The notes: generated by a model from the letters alone, not told the origin. A DNA stretch of 64,000 nucleotides from Fragum whitleyi (GCA_948146395.1 OX411555.1:43299725-43363724), one strand, 5' to 3'; numbered from the stretch's first letter, positions 1 to 11,319 are shown. A program made the numbers and translations.

Positions 1-304
1 TTATATTTTCTCCTGAGATGAAATTAAAGGCCATAATAACAATACATGCGTAAGTTTACATGTAGAAAACACCATACAAAAATAGTTTATTAATCAATCT
101 ATGAGGTAACCACTGGTTAAAATCTTCAAAGTCCACAACCATTCTAGGATACCATTTAAGACATAAAGTGGCATCCTGTCGAATATATCATAGCAGTTCT
201 AGAATATTTTTTTTATCGAATATATTGAATTCATTACTGAAATACTAATGGTGGTAGTAAATTACCCTTTTTTCTTATCCAGTCTCGGTGTTTAGCGCGT
301 CATA

Positions 305-736
305 CAGTAAAAAACATCGTGAAATTGACAAGAAGAATGATTTTGGAATTAATTTGGAATAAAATTGAATGAGTGCGTGGAGCGAGTTTTGAATGAAATT
401 AAAGGGAGGTAATCCAAGTCGCTAATTTTGTTCATAATGATCAAAATTAGCGACGTGCATTACCTCCCTTTAATAAAATATGCATAAACGTTCTGTGAAT
501 TACTTCCTATTTATTCAAGAACAAATCACACGCTTACAATTTCAATTATGTCAATGAAATCACGATTTTTTCAACTCATTTTTTTTAATGTAGCTGTTGA
601 TTGTATACTTTTAGTCATTTTGGAACGTTTATGGTAGATATGAGTGAATGTTTGGAATGAGTGAATGGAGCGTTGAGCGAGTGATTTAGAATGGTTTTGA
701 TTGACACAAATGTCAAGTTCACGATGTAACTAACTG
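305..736 (+). mobile_element. Tc1/mariner-type MITE, family 1 (full length)
   Basis: A 432-bp element begins CAGT and ends ACTG with TA on both sides. Its termini are near-inverted copies of CAGTTAACAACATCGTGAAA. The middle holds a pair of opposed GGGAGGTAAT / ATTACCTCCC blocks around TTTTGTTCA...TGATCAAAA. It has no coding capacity. The same body recurs about 20 times in the window and defines family 1. CAGT ends with a TA target duplication are typical of Tc1/mariner. Confidence 0.88.
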
Positions 737-738
737 TA

Positions 739-1882
739 CTGCCAAACATAGGGTCCCGGTTTCGATCCCCGGACAATGACACTTATCTTTTCTGACATTT
801 GACATTTACTGAACTTCTTACGAAAAAATAATCGTAAGTCAAAATCACGAAATCGTACCTCGTGTTTTCTTTCGTTATTTAGATTCTGCCTTACGCTATC
901 TCACCGGAATCGTCTTTTGAAGACGATTCAAATAAGATGCATAGCCGGATTCCATATTTAGTTACAACTGTACAAGCAATTTTGATTTACGCAATAAATG
1001 ATCGTAAGATGTTTAGTAAAAACAGGTCCCTCTTTATGGTGAGTAGCTATAGGCTTGGACTGATGTCGTTGTATTAATAGACTTTATTTGAATCAGGGTC
1101 AGGTCTATTAAGAAATTATCCAACAGAAATTATGCATAAATGTTGATATTCACTCGAAGTCGGAAAAATTCGAAAAAAAACATATTCATCGGTTAAGCCA
1201 AATATTTTCGGTTTTAATGCTATCCTCGTAACAGAACTGTAGAATTGTTTTTGGTTAGTCTTGCTGTAGAACAATACCGGAACTATATTTTATGACCACG
1301 AGACAAAAGTATAAATAAAATAATGCTCAATTTCAAGACACAATACATATTGAACGACTGTTCTTAACTAGGGCCATGTACATATTTACTTTTTGCCGTC
1401 AATTGATCTTTTATTTGCTCACTGTATAATCTTACTAATTACGTGATAAACAGTTGTAGGAATTCGTATTTTTCCTTTTTTGCTCATTTCAATAACCGGA
1501 TCCAAGCCCGTACATATCACAACAAGAATGACCTTTTTGTAGAAAAAAAGGTTTTGCAGGAATAAAAAAAAAATATACATATGACTCTTACATTCCTGTA
1601 AGTTATGTCTTTTCAATAACACGTTTCTATGCCGTTTTTTGAATTAGGATTAAAGAATCTCAATTCCGCACGGAGAGTCAATTTGAGACTTTAGAGAACT
1701 GTAATAGACTTACTTGAACGTACATGTTCTTTAAGCGTAAGTGTCTTACAATGGAGGATATCTTCGTTTTGGTATATATTTTATTTTTTTTTATTGTTAT
1801 AATTCATTTTTTTGTTCCTATCGTATAACTTTAATTTTTGACATGACATAACCTATATGCAATGAATTAATTTAACGATGAA
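739..1882. other. No gene seen; possible tRNA-like fragment
   Basis: This is AT-rich DNA without a supported exon. At about 748-775 there is a B-box-like GGTTTCGATCCCC next to the MITE end, perhaps the stump of a tRNA-derived SINE. The short open frames have no recognisable domain. Confidence 0.5.
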
Positions 1883-2470
1883 TACTCCTCAAAACTCCTA
1901 AGCGGCCACTTGCCTTTTTGGTAATATGTAATAAATGCCACACGGTATCATTCCGTTTTTGCCTGAATAACGTAGCCAAATCATTTTTGAAGTCAAAAAG
2001 AGAAAAATCAGTGAAATGATTCAATAAGAAATGTTTAAAAGTTAACGAAAGTAGAAGTACCCTCGATTTCAAAGTTAACATTGGTGGGTGGGGTATATTT
2101 GACATTTCTTGTTAGGATAAGGATTGTGTAGAAAGTTTTGGCATTTCTTATTAATTTTAGAAGTCCACAGGCGTTGTACAGCTGATTTTAGTACAAAAGA
2201 TTGATAGGCTTTGTGTTTTTTAAGTATCGAAAAATTAACATTTCTCTTAAATTTGTCATTTTTTTACTTCTGAATTTGAGGGTACATGCATTTAATTCCG
2301 TCTTTAGGACTTACTGATGCATAAGTTTACAAAACAATTGGATAGGATGATGACTGAATGGCCATTCTTTCGAAGGACAAAGTTCACAAAGTTAAAAAAA
2401 AAAAAAAAAACGGAAAATGTGTGAAAAATTGTGAAAGGTAAGGTGGCCGCTTAGAACTTTCGAGTAGTAT
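1883..2470. mobile_element. TIR element, CTAAGCGGCCA family
   Basis: Terminal inverted repeats: the left end contains CTCCTAAGCGGCCACTTGCC and the right end is its approximate reverse complement (GGTGGCCGCTTAGAACTT). The interior of about 590 bp is non-coding and includes an A-run at 2393-2410. The longer element at 6052-6882 has related ends. Confidence 0.7.
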
Positions 2471-2604
2471 ATATTTATCATCGAGTAAATCGAGAGCCTG
2501 CGAAAATATAGTAAATCTGCGACAATTATGGGCAAATAATGATAGTTTAACTTCAGAGTACCGGTATTTTCAGTTCATTATAGTATCGCAAAATTATCAA
2601 TTAT

Positions 2605-2840
2605 TTATATCAAAACCATTCTAAACACTCACTCAAACCATTCAAAAACGCTCCAAACTGAATTAAAATGACTGTATCAAAAACTACATTCAAAATAAAA
2701 ATCGCTAGAAAAATAAGCGATTTCACTGACTTTATTGACGTTTTAAGCCTTTGATTGGTTCATGATTATAAAAAGCTATCATAGGAATTGCATGTCCTTT
2801 TAAAGGGAGGTAATAAACATCGCTTATTTCATCTCCCAAG
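2605..2840 (-). mobile_element. Family 1 MITE, diverged and partial
   Basis: Reverse-orientation remnant with recognisable blocks (TCAAAACCATTCTAAACACTC, CATTCAAAAACGCTCC, AAAGGGAGGTAATAAACATCG). The outer end is lost and the termini are not intact. Confidence 0.65.
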
Positions 2841-2879
2841 TTTAGTGGAGATAAATGAATATAAGTGGATACTAGATTG

Positions 2880-3000
2880 TTAACACCAAATTGTGAACAG
2901 ATGAACGGTCAGACGGAGAGCAGTCGCCGACGGACAAAAATCGACCACATAAGCTCACCTTGTGTAATTTGTGCTCAGGTGAGCTTAAAACAGGGTTGCT
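2880..3000 (+). repeat. 3' tail of a satellite-bearing (Helitron/pearl-like) element
   Basis: A GACGGA-rich stretch is followed by the hairpin AAGCTCACC...GGTGAGCTT and a short A-run. The same tail occurs near 18340 (reversed), 24080-24163, 28690-28818 and 45220-45295. Confidence 0.65.
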
Positions 3001-3088
3001 ACGGGTCGAGAGAAATAAAATTTCCCTGATAATTAATTTACGACATTTGAAAAATCCCAGACATGTATTGTCATGGTAATTTCTAAAT

Positions 3089-4290
3089 AAGAGGACACTG
3101 ATGGCCCTAAATCGATTATCTTACATTAGCCGCAATCTTATTTGAATAAATATCTGTGACTTTAAGAAAACATATGGTTACCCACATTGTGTCGAAGTTT
3201 TGTCTTGATTTGTCACTGTTTGTGGTTGTTAGAATAAACACAAAGTCCAAACGGTAATTATGTCAAATTAAGGTCAGATAACTCTGGAACTTCTTGTCGA
3301 ATTATGCTGAAATTCAAAATTACCCAAGATCTTATGGCAACTAACATTATGCTAAAGTTTCGTCTTAATTTGTCAAATTTTTTATTAAATAAAAATAAAT
3401 AATTCATGACTTTCTGATCCCATCATACAAAAATTAAGACTCACGATTCGGTCACGAACAATCTGTCCAAGTTCTGTTTTGATTGGTGAATTTTTGTGGT
3501 TGTTAGAGTAAAAACAAACACGGCGATTTCGTCAAATTCAAGAGTAAATAACTCACAGCTTTCTGTTCTCATCAGTCCAAAATTCAAACTCATGGGAGAC
3601 CTTATGGTCACAAACATTGTGTCCAAGTTTTGTCTTGATTGGTCAATAATTATAGATGCTATAGTCTTAACTAAGTGGAAACCAGTCGAAAACGACAATT
3701 TTGCCAAATGCAAGGACACACAACTCATCGCTTTTTGATCCGATCAGTCTAAGATTCGCACTGATGTGAGATATTACTGTCACAAACATTGCGTCTAATT
3801 TTTGTCCTGATAAGTCTTTAATTGTAGATGATAGAGAGTAAACAAATTAAAAAAAAGTCGAAAACAGAAATTTTGTCAAATTCAAGGGCACATAACTCGT
3901 GCCTTACCGGTCCGATCAGAATGAAAATCAAAGTAATTTGAAATCTTATAGTCCCCTACGTTGTGTCAAAGTTTTGCCCTGATTGGTCGATAATTAAAGA
4001 TGCTCGAATGTAAGCTAAAATGGTCAAAAACGACAATTTTGTTTTTGTTAAAGGGCACATTACTCCTGACTTTCTGATCAGACTGTCAATCAAACTACTC
4101 CGTGATCTTTTAGTTACCAATATTGTGGCCACCTTTTGTCTTGATTGGTCAATATTTGTAGATGCTAGAGAGTTAACAAAGTCAAAAACAGCTGTTTTTG
4201 ATGCTCAAGGGCACAATATTCCCTACATCCTGGTCCGATCTGATCCAAAAATCGAGAAGATCTGGTTAATCCTTAACAATCTTATTTAAT
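3089..4290 (+). repeat. Satellite-bearing element: head plus ~170-bp tandem units
   Basis: It starts with the shared head AAGAGGACACTGATGGCCCT. Degenerate tandem units of roughly 170 bp follow, recognised by recurring ACATAACTC...TTTCTGATCC...CAAACATTGTGTC...TTTTGTCTTGATTGGTCAA. Open frames at 3441-3738 and 4020-4289 only read across these units and are not genes. Confidence 0.7.
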
Positions 4291-4679
4291 TTGTTCCTAC
4301 GAGCTTTCTCGGGGTGTTCTGCAATGAATTTTACAAATAATATAATGTTCACAGTTCCGATTAGCTACATAATAGAATGGATATAATGTAACTTGTCTGA
4401 CCCACAAACCCTAAGAATCTCACTCCTGAATCAGGGAATGGATTTCCCGGGTCAGAAACCTCAAGCTAGATCACGCGATCTTAAATATCACGTTCGTATC
4501 TTTAACTCTTTCCCAAACAGTAGAATTTCATTTACTCCATTTTTCACACACGATTTCTACTACGACCGCCAAAATAGTGGCTTGTTTAGAATAATTTTAA
4601 AAGATGGATTATTCGAAAAAAAAAACGCATGACGTGTATGTAAAACACTAAATGCCCCGTAAAACCTTTTTTTTAAATG
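4291..4679. other. No gene seen
   Basis: AT-rich spacer between two repeat arrays. A 79-codon open frame (4393-4632) has no recognisable domain, signal peptide or splice context. Confidence 0.5.
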
Positions 4680-5790
4680 TTGACCTTGTCAGACAACCTG
4701 AAACCTTGTAACATGACCTTGACCTTGATAACCACGGATGCACATCACTGAGATATTTCATAATGCAAATTATCAGAAGGGTATCTAAAAAGGCTTGAAT
4801 GAACAAATCATGTTTAGTTTAACGTAAAGTCTGTAAGAAGTTTGACCTAAATAGATGACCTTGACTTGTTGTGTGACCATGACCTTGATGTCTACAGATG
4901 CACATGATTGAGATCTATTATTACATGTATGCCAAATCTAAGGTTTTATCTAGAATATACTTGAAGTTATTGGCTTTTTTATTTTTGGTGTGTTTATTGT
5001 TGTTGAGTTTTTTACCTTAACATTTGACCTTGAAAATGCATCATGAACTTGATTTAGGTATCAGCAGTTTCATATTATCGAGATCTACCATCATGCTTCA
5101 GTTAACAACATTGTGAAATTGACAAGGTGAATGATTTTGCAATGATTTTGGAATGAAATTGAATGAGTGTATGGAGTGAGTTTTGAGTGAATTTAATGGT
5201 AGGTAATCCTTTATAGCAAATTTTGTTCAGGATGAACAAAATAAGCGATATTGATTACCTCCCTTTAATAAAAATGCATACAAGTTCTATACATAGCTTC
5301 CAAATTCTTCAAGAACCTAGAAGACGCTGAAAATTTGAATTATGTCAGTAAAATCGCGATTTTACTCTGTCAAAATTTATTTTAAATGACGTCGCAAATT
5401 CTATATTTTTCAATGGGTTTGAGCGTTTTTGAATGGTTTGAGTGAGTGTTTGGAATGAATGAATGGAGCGCTGAGAGAGCGATTTAGAATGGTTTTGATT
5501 GAGGTGAATGTCGATTTCGCGATGTAACTAACTGTAAATATGAGCCTTGTATCTTGAATAGGCTTGAAGATATTGGCAATGTTAAGTTTTTTTGTTACGT
5601 TTTTGAGATATTTGACCTTGACGGATGCCTGGAAATTGTCACATGACCTTAACTTTGGTATCAGAAGATTTGCATCATTGAGATCTTTCATCATGCAAAA
5701 TATGAGGCTTAATATCTTGAATAACTTTGAAAATATTGGCAATGTAAAGTTTTTGGTTAAGTTTTGCAGACAGACAGACAGATGGACAAA
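4680..5790 (+). repeat. Degenerate GACCTTGACCTTG tandem array
   Basis: Imperfect units share TGACCTTGA, GCATCATTGAGATCT, ATCATGCAAAATATGAG and TTGGCAATGTAAAGTTTT, ending in a CAGA microsatellite (5767-5782). It is interrupted by the family 1 MITE at 5099-5534. A related single unit lies at 41517-41725. Confidence 0.7.
5099..5534 (+). mobile_element. Family 1 MITE, full length, nested in a tandem array
   Basis: CAGTTAACAACATTGTGAAA at the left and a TAACTAACTG end at the right. The MITE splits the unit ATCATGC...AAATATGAG, which is uninterrupted at about 5690-5706, so its boundaries can be read directly. Confidence 0.88.
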
Positions 5791-6051
5791 CGGATTACGG
5801 AAAAACAATTTTCCCCCGATCTTTCGATGCGGAGACATAAAAATATTTTCGTGCTCTGGCGCAGCAGTATTTGAGTTGCTTGGGTTGATAATCTCACTCC
5901 TGCAACATTCTGAATCTCAGAGCATACTTGCATTGTAGTAGAAAATGAGAATTTTAGTCGGTAGACAAAACACGTACATGTAGAAATTGAGAAAGGAGAT
6001 AAAAGAAATGGGGTGCCTCTGTTTTGGATGTCTATGCCTGATTTGGTAATA

Positions 6052-6882
6052 TACTAGTCAAAACTTCTAACCGGCCATTTTAAAAACAAAGACTTTTTGT
6101 GGTGTTTGGATTCTCGTGAAATTTTCCAGATGATTTTGGCGAAAAGTTACCGTTATTCCATTGAATTTAAAGCGCAACATGAGAAAAGCTCGAAAAGCTC
6201 TAAATTCACACAGAGCTCAAAATATTGTCAATGTAGCGATTTTTGTCTCATGGGTCGTTAACTGCAAGATAGACTAGGAAAAAAATGAAAATTTTCGACA
6301 ATTGTGCGCGGCATATGGCCCTAGAAGAAAGTTATAGAGCTTATGTATGCAGAAAAACGGTTCCTAGAAAGAACACCTAAAACACGTTTTTCTTCATGCA
6401 AAGAAATAAAGACTGATAATTCCCGTTGAGCTACAAAATGTAGGATATGTGAAAAAAATCAGTTTGAAACATCGTTTATTTCACACCAGACCATATGTGA
6501 GCATATTCGCTAGATAAAACGGTTTGCCGGTTGAATTTAAACACCATTTTACCATGCCTCCTATTCTTTCTGTTTCTCCTGTAGTCAAAGGTCACACAAA
6601 ATTGACATTGTTTTCCAATTTTTTCTTGGTCTGGGTTGCAGCAAAACGATTTTCGGACTTTGATTTTTTGAACGTGTAATATCCCGAGCTCTATTAAGAT
6701 TTAGAGCTTTTTGAGCGTTTCCTTTATTACACATCCAAATTTGATAACTATGTGTAAATCATAATGGAAATCCACGTACATTATGCTTAAACATTCACAC
6801 ATCAAATTTCATTAAAATGTTATAACTTTTAATAAGGTTATCGCCATTTTTAAAGTGGCCGGTTAGGACTTTTGGCCAGTAT
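6052..6882. mobile_element. TIR element, CTAACCGGCCA family
   Basis: The left end TAGTCAAAACTTCTAACCGG is mirrored by CCGGTTAGGACTTTTGGCCA at the right, flanked by TATA. About 830 bp, non-coding, with internal AAAGCTC / GAGCTTTT blocks. Related by its ends to 1883-2470. A TA target is likely. Confidence 0.72.
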
Positions 6883-7245
6883 ATAAAGTTTAAACAGCTC
6901 CGCAAACATTTAACTATTCTAATCAATTTTACATTATTTTTACATCGAAATCGAATTTTTATGGCATGAGAATTGTTTGGTGCTTAAAAAACTTCGAATA
7001 ATATATGAAAGAAGCAAGTTATTGTTTGTGTTTAACTTCGGTTTCAAATGGAACCCGAAATAAGACTTCGGGATAAAAGTTGCAATATTTCATAGTTTTT
7101 CAAGATAATTCTTAGATGACTTGAGAAAGTAGGTAAATAGGTTAATACTCGATGGCCTTAATGTTTTTCGCATTTTTTTTTCCATTTTACACAAAACACA
7201 TCCGACAAATTAACCGCAGAAAGCCCTATCGGATAACATTTCGTA
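6883..7245. other. No gene seen (upstream of gene A)
   Basis: AT-rich sequence with no recognised repeat or exon. Confidence 0.5.
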
Positions 7246-7628
7246 CAGTTAAGACATCGTGAAATTGACAATATAAATGATTTTGGAATGATTTTGGAAT
7301 GAAATTGAATGAGCTTGTGGAGCGACTATTGAGTGAATTTTAGGGGAGGTAATCCAACATCGCTAATTTTGTTCACCTTGAACAAAATTAGCGACATTAA
7401 TTACCTCTCTTTAATAAAAAGAATACATACAAGTTCTTTACATAGCTTCCTATTCCTTCAAGAACCTATGAGTCGCTTACGATTTGAATTATGTCAGTTG
7501 AATCGCGATTTTTCTCTATCAAAATTTATTTTGAATGGCGTTGTTGATTCTATATTTTTCATTGGGTTTGAGCGTTTTTGAATTGTTTGATTGTGTGTTG
7601 AATGTCAATTTCACGATGTGACTAACTG
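7246..7628 (+). mobile_element. Family 1 MITE, full length, just upstream of gene A
   Basis: 383 bp, CAGTTAAGACATCGTG at the left, TGACTAACTG at the right, TA on both sides. It ends 89 bp before the gene A start codon, so it lies in the promoter or a 5'-UTR intron. Confidence 0.88.
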
Positions 7629-7717
7629 TATAATTCTTCTTGAATTTACTTTTAATTAATAGTGTTGAGCAAATATTTGTTTTCCTTTTAGAAACGGTGA
7701 AAAAGAAATGGTCAAAT

Positions 7718-7769
7718 ATGAGTGACTCCATGTATGTGATCATGTTCGCTTTTGCTGTTTTGGCCAAAG
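7718..7769 (+). CDS. Gene A exon 1: signal peptide
   Basis: The exon encodes MSDSMYVIMFAFAVLAK plus the first base of a Gly codon, a short hydrophobic secretion signal. The donor GTAAAT follows at 7770. The phase (one base left over) fits the next exon at 10005, which supplies two bases. A TTTTCCTTTTAG at 7677-7690 could be the acceptor for an unseen 5'-UTR exon. With the other four exons the total coding length is 1,617 nt, an exact multiple of three, with no internal stop. The second or third Met could also be used. A MITE begins 8 bp after the exon end. Confidence 0.72.
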
Positions 7770-7776
7770 GTAAATA

Positions 7777-7915
7777 CAGTGTAAGAAAACTGTGAAATTG
7801 ATACCATTTCCGAAAAGAATCCTTCTGAATGATTTACTCGGCTTCAATACATTCATTCCAAACACTCACTCAAACCATTCAAAACGCTCAAATATCACTT
7901 AAAAGCTTAACAACG
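7777..7915 (-). mobile_element. Family 1 MITE, truncated, at the gene A intron 1 donor
   Basis: TACAGTGTAAGAAAACTGTGAAATTGA is followed by CATTCCAAACACTCACTC, in reverse orientation, truncated after about 140 bp. Its flanking TA is part of the intron's GTAAATA donor sequence. Confidence 0.7.
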
Positions 7916-8972
7916 ATATTCAAATAGCTCCGAAGGTAGTGGAACCGCAATAGTTCCGCAACGTTTCGTAAGTAATGAACTTTAACAGTGTAAACCGAGG
8001 TTTCCTAATGATCTTATTTGTGAAACATCATGCTTTCAGAAATGTTGTGGTACTATCACGGGTCCACTACCTTAAAGTGGCTCATTTGAATGTGAAAGCC
8101 TCTGATTAATTCGCGTTTATAAAGATCTATTAGTGATAGGTTTACGTATAACTTTAATCTACATGTATATTAAAATTTTGAACCGTCACACGAAAAGGGG
8201 TCATCTGAGGAGTGAGAAGAGTAACGATCCTGCTCAACCCTGCGCAGACCGCGCAGTCTGATAAGGATTTTTTCAATTTTCGCCCTTTTCCTGAATCTAT
8301 TGGGATCATTTTACCTTCCCGTATAACTTGTTTTGAAACGCGACCTATGGTTGAGTTTTGCTGCTTCCAATCTGTTTTCAATCATTCAAGTTACAGAGTT
8401 TCATTATGGCCTCTTCGTGTGTCGGGTAACATTAATTATATTAAACTATTACCTGTGTATTTCCGTTTATTTATCGTCGCTACCGTAGCACAAGCCCATA
8501 TAAGCGACGCCCCCAGAAGACGGATAGTTGTTACGGGGGATAGTGCAAGGATACATGACGAAACTACTGCTGAACTCCGTCATAGTTCTTTAACGTGCTC
8601 GTTGTAAAGCACCGTCTCACGGGGCCTCGGTTTAACATCTCATCCGAAAGACAATTAGTTTTTTTAGTGTAAATTATCACCTAATATCTAATATAAATAT
8701 ACATTAACCATTGCGAACTGTTTCATGGTTTTTTGCACTAACCGTCACGCGACCGGGCAACAGTATGGACTGTTTCATCCATGAACACTAAGCAACGAAC
8801 TGTTACCCGCTTGCTTAAGGACGTCGTTATGTTTCACGTTTATTTAACATGCGGAATAGCGCGCCCTTATGAGTTATATCATAAAATCGACTTTCATTCT
8901 CTGTATGTCTCTTTTTGTAACGTATTTTTGAATAAAAAACATTTTAAAAAAATGCTCAATAATAAGAAAGTA
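7916..8972. other. Gene A intron 1: dispersed repeat remnants
   Basis: No further exon recognised. An open frame at 8212-8607 crosses a block ending in CTCATCCGAAAGAC (about 8590-8655), whose GC content differs from the surroundings. I think it is an old dispersed repeat but could not identify it. Confidence 0.45.
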
Positions 8973-9408
8973 CAGTAAACAACATCGTGAAAGTGACAAG
9001 GTGAATGATTTTGAATTGATTTAGGAATGAAATTGAACGAGTGTGTGGAGCGAGGTTTGAATGAATTTATTGGGAGGTAATCCTATATCGCAAATTTTGT
9101 TCAGAATGAACAAAATTTTCGATATTGATTACCTCCCTTTAATAATAATAAATATATGTTCTATACATAGCTCCCTATTTCTTCAAGATTCTATATGACG
9201 CTAACGATATGAATTATGTCAGTGAAATCGCGATTTTTCTCTTTCAGAATTTATTTTGAATGACGTTGTTGATTCTATATTTTTCAATTGGTTTGAGCGT
9301 TTTTGAATGCTTTGAGTGAGTGTTTCGAATGAATGAATGGAGCGCTGAGAAAGCGATTTTGAATGTTTTTGAGTGAGGTAAATGTCAATTTCACGATATT
9401 ACTTACTG
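8973..9408 (+). mobile_element. Family 1 MITE, full length
   Basis: 436 bp within gene A intron 1, TA on both sides, CAGTAAACAACATCGTGAAA at the left and TTACTTACTG at the right. Confidence 0.87.
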
Positions 9409-9450
9409 TATTTAAAGAGTAATTCATGGTGATTCGTGGAACAGTGTATG

Positions 9451-9621
9451 GGTTGATAATCGTAGACCTATGTGAGATAGCAGCTGGAGGCTGGAAAGAA
9501 TGTGATGGTTGTATTGGTGAGAGAAATACCAGGAAACCATTGTTAGGTGCTCCAGCCGCCGCGATATAACTGAAATAATGTTGAAAATGGCGTTAAACTC
9601 CATTCAATCAATCAATCAATC
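9451..9621 (+). repeat. SINE 3' part with (AATC)n tail
   Basis: GGTTGATAATCGTAGACC, then GCTGGAGGCTGGAAAGAATG, then GCTCCAGCCGCCGCGATATA, ending GGCGTTAAACTCC and AATC repeats. It is the same SINE as at 11919-12162, where the tRNA-like head is preserved. Confidence 0.8.
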
Positions 9622-9819
9622 GCGGAACAGTGAACAACTGTTGCCCTCGCTGTCGGGGATAATACTGTTGCCCTTTGTTTTCAGCATTGGGCATCAGTTC
9701 AGAACTTCAACCCTTCGACCCCGGGACAATAAATAGTTTCACTGTCGAACGAAACACGATGAAATAACTATACATGTACATGTATACTGTTTTATTTTGC
9801 ACGCGATCTTCTTATAAAT

Positions 9820-9860
9820 TTATGGTCTAATTGGTATAGCGGTAGACGCTGATAGCTGAT
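9820..9860 (+). repeat. tRNA-like A-box fragment
   Basis: TCTAATTGGTATAGCGGTAG resembles the 5' half of a tRNA (A-box). No matching 3' half follows, so this is probably a SINE head remnant. Confidence 0.35.
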
Positions 9861-10004
9861 ATCACGTCAAATATAGTGAAATAAAAGAAGGCAGTGAACA
9901 ATCTGTAGGTAAATTTCACTGTTTTTCTTTTTTTTTTCCGGTGAAATCATCAAGTTGGGAATAGACATAGAAACCTTAATTATCCACCATATTTTATTCT
10001 TCAG

Positions 10005-10179
10005 GACAGATAACACTTGCAGAACATTCCGTAAGGATGACGCTGCATACACACAAAGTTACGTGGAATGAAGCTTGGTATATTTGCGAAGCTGAGAACA
10101 TGTCTCTCGTGATAGATGATTGGCTGGAACGAACCAATGTAATAGTACATTTCTTGAACAACACATGGCCGCCTTTGAT
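10005..10179 (+). CDS. Gene A exon 2: first half of C-type lectin domain
   Basis: Acceptor TTTTATTCTTCAG ends at 10004 and donor GTGAGT starts at 10180. The exon is 175 nt and encodes residues about 18-75. It contains the typical N-terminal lectin pattern (VTWNEAWYICEAENMSLV), with the conserved Trp and first disulfide Cys, and an NNT glycosylation site. The 175-nt size and both phases match the paralogous exon of gene B (36603-36777). C-type lectin domains bind glycans or proteins outside the cell; the ligand is unknown here. Confidence 0.85.
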
Positions 10180-10424
10180 GTGAGTACACGTTATACGTTA
10201 AAAATATTCTTTGGGAAAAACAAACAAACCAAAAGATTTAAAATAAGATAGACTCATATCACCAATCTATTAAAAAAACAAACGTATTGACGAGTCGAGA
10301 TTGTCGGAAATAATAAAATTGCTCATTACAAAAGTTGAATTCATTTTTCTCAGATCTGTTTTCCTTTCTTGAGGGCTAATGCACAGATGACAGGTGACAC
10401 GTACGAGAATGCAATAGGTAACAA

Positions 10425-11080
10425 ATAACAGTATCGTCATAAAGACAAAATGGATGATCTAAGAATGAAGATCGAATGAACTTAATTTGATGGGAGATGC
10501 GAATTTTGAATGAAATTAACCCTTTCCTGTTTTACAAAATTTTGGACCTGTCCAAATTCAAAGGTTTTGCAGACGGAAATTTAAAGTGGATTTAATTTGA
10601 AAAATAACCATTCTGTAGGGTAGAAAATAGTGTGGAAAAAGAAGAAATTGCTTGTCAAAAGCAATTTCTTCTTTTTCCGCAATGTTTTCTCAATCATTAA
10701 ATCACATACACGCAAAAAGCAGGGATCAAACAGTAAAGGGTTAAAGGGAGGTAGTATAATATTACTAATTTTGTTAATTTGGACCACGATATTAATGTTT
10801 CATTACCCTCCTTTTGCTGCGTATTTGTATTTCACTGTTGGTAAATCTACACAGAAAAATCAGAGGCTTTAAATTCCAAACTTAAAAAAAAGGAATAATG
10901 ATTTGATTGTTTTGAGTGAATATACATTGTAACGATCACTTTGAACGATTTCTCAGGCTTTTTTTTAATGATTTCGGAGCGTTTTTGACCGATTTGAGAG
11001 AGTGTTTGGCAATAAATCGAGCTCTTTTAGTGACTCAGAATGAATTGAGTGTCAATTTCACGATTGTTTTCACTGAAACA
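10425..11080 (+). mobile_element. Family 1 MITE, diverged, split by a piggyBac-type MITE
   Basis: The outer parts (TCGAATGAACTTAATTTGAT... and GTCAATTTCACGAT near 11050-11065) and the GGGAGGTAGTA / TACCCTCCTTTTG core are recognisable but diverged. The element at 10520-10740 interrupts it. The right end lies about 25-30 bp before the acceptor of gene A exon 3. The exact left end is uncertain. Confidence 0.65.
10520..10740 (+). mobile_element. piggyBac-type MITE (221 bp)
   Basis: The ends are CCCTTTCCTGTTT and AAACAGTAAAGGG, flanked by TTAA at 10516-10519 and 10741-10744. TTAA targets with CCC ends are diagnostic of piggyBac. It contains an internal hairpin (AAGAAGAAATTGCTT / AAGCAATTTCTTCTT). 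Copies of exactly 221 bp occur at 51587, 57269 and 62952. There is no coding capacity, so an autonomous transposase elsewhere would be needed for movement. Confidence 0.9.
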
Positions 11081-11104
11081 GCCAATGCTCTTTTTCTTAA
11101 AAAG

Positions 11105-11319
11105 ACATCCATGGATAGGTCTACACTACGCTTCAACATCAACCGGGGGTCCAGAGCAATGGGTATGGCCGGACTGCGTGCTACAAAACTTGACACATTA
11201 TTCTAACTGGGTCCTTTATGAACCTCAACAGTCATGTGTGTATTACGATGTTTCGGATGAAAAATGGTCCACAGAAAACTGTTTTGAAGAATTTGAGTTT
11301 ATTTGCGAGAAAATTGAAG
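11105..11319 (+). CDS. Gene A exon 3: second half of C-type lectin domain
   Basis: Acceptor CTTTTTCTTAAAAAG ends at 11104 and donor GTGAGA starts at 11320. It encodes WIGLHY, a WPDC segment, NWVLYEPQ, CVYYDV, EKWSTENC and EFICEK: the WIGL core and the C-terminal disulfide cysteines of the fold. At the usual Ca/sugar-binding loop the triplet is EPQ rather than EPN or QPD, and the WND motif is not intact, so classical Ca-dependent sugar binding is doubtful. Phase is 1 at the end, as in gene B. Confidence 0.86.

Noticed and set aside
3441..4289. Several 80-95 codon open frames
   Set aside because: They read through degenerate tandem units on either strand; frames are not conserved between units.
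5410..5938. Frames of 142 and 124 codons on opposite strands
   Set aside because: They span the end of a family 1 MITE and the adjacent tandem array.
8212..8607. 131-codon plus-strand frame in gene A intron 1
   Set aside because: No domain, no splice fit to gene A, and it overlaps a probable dispersed repeat.
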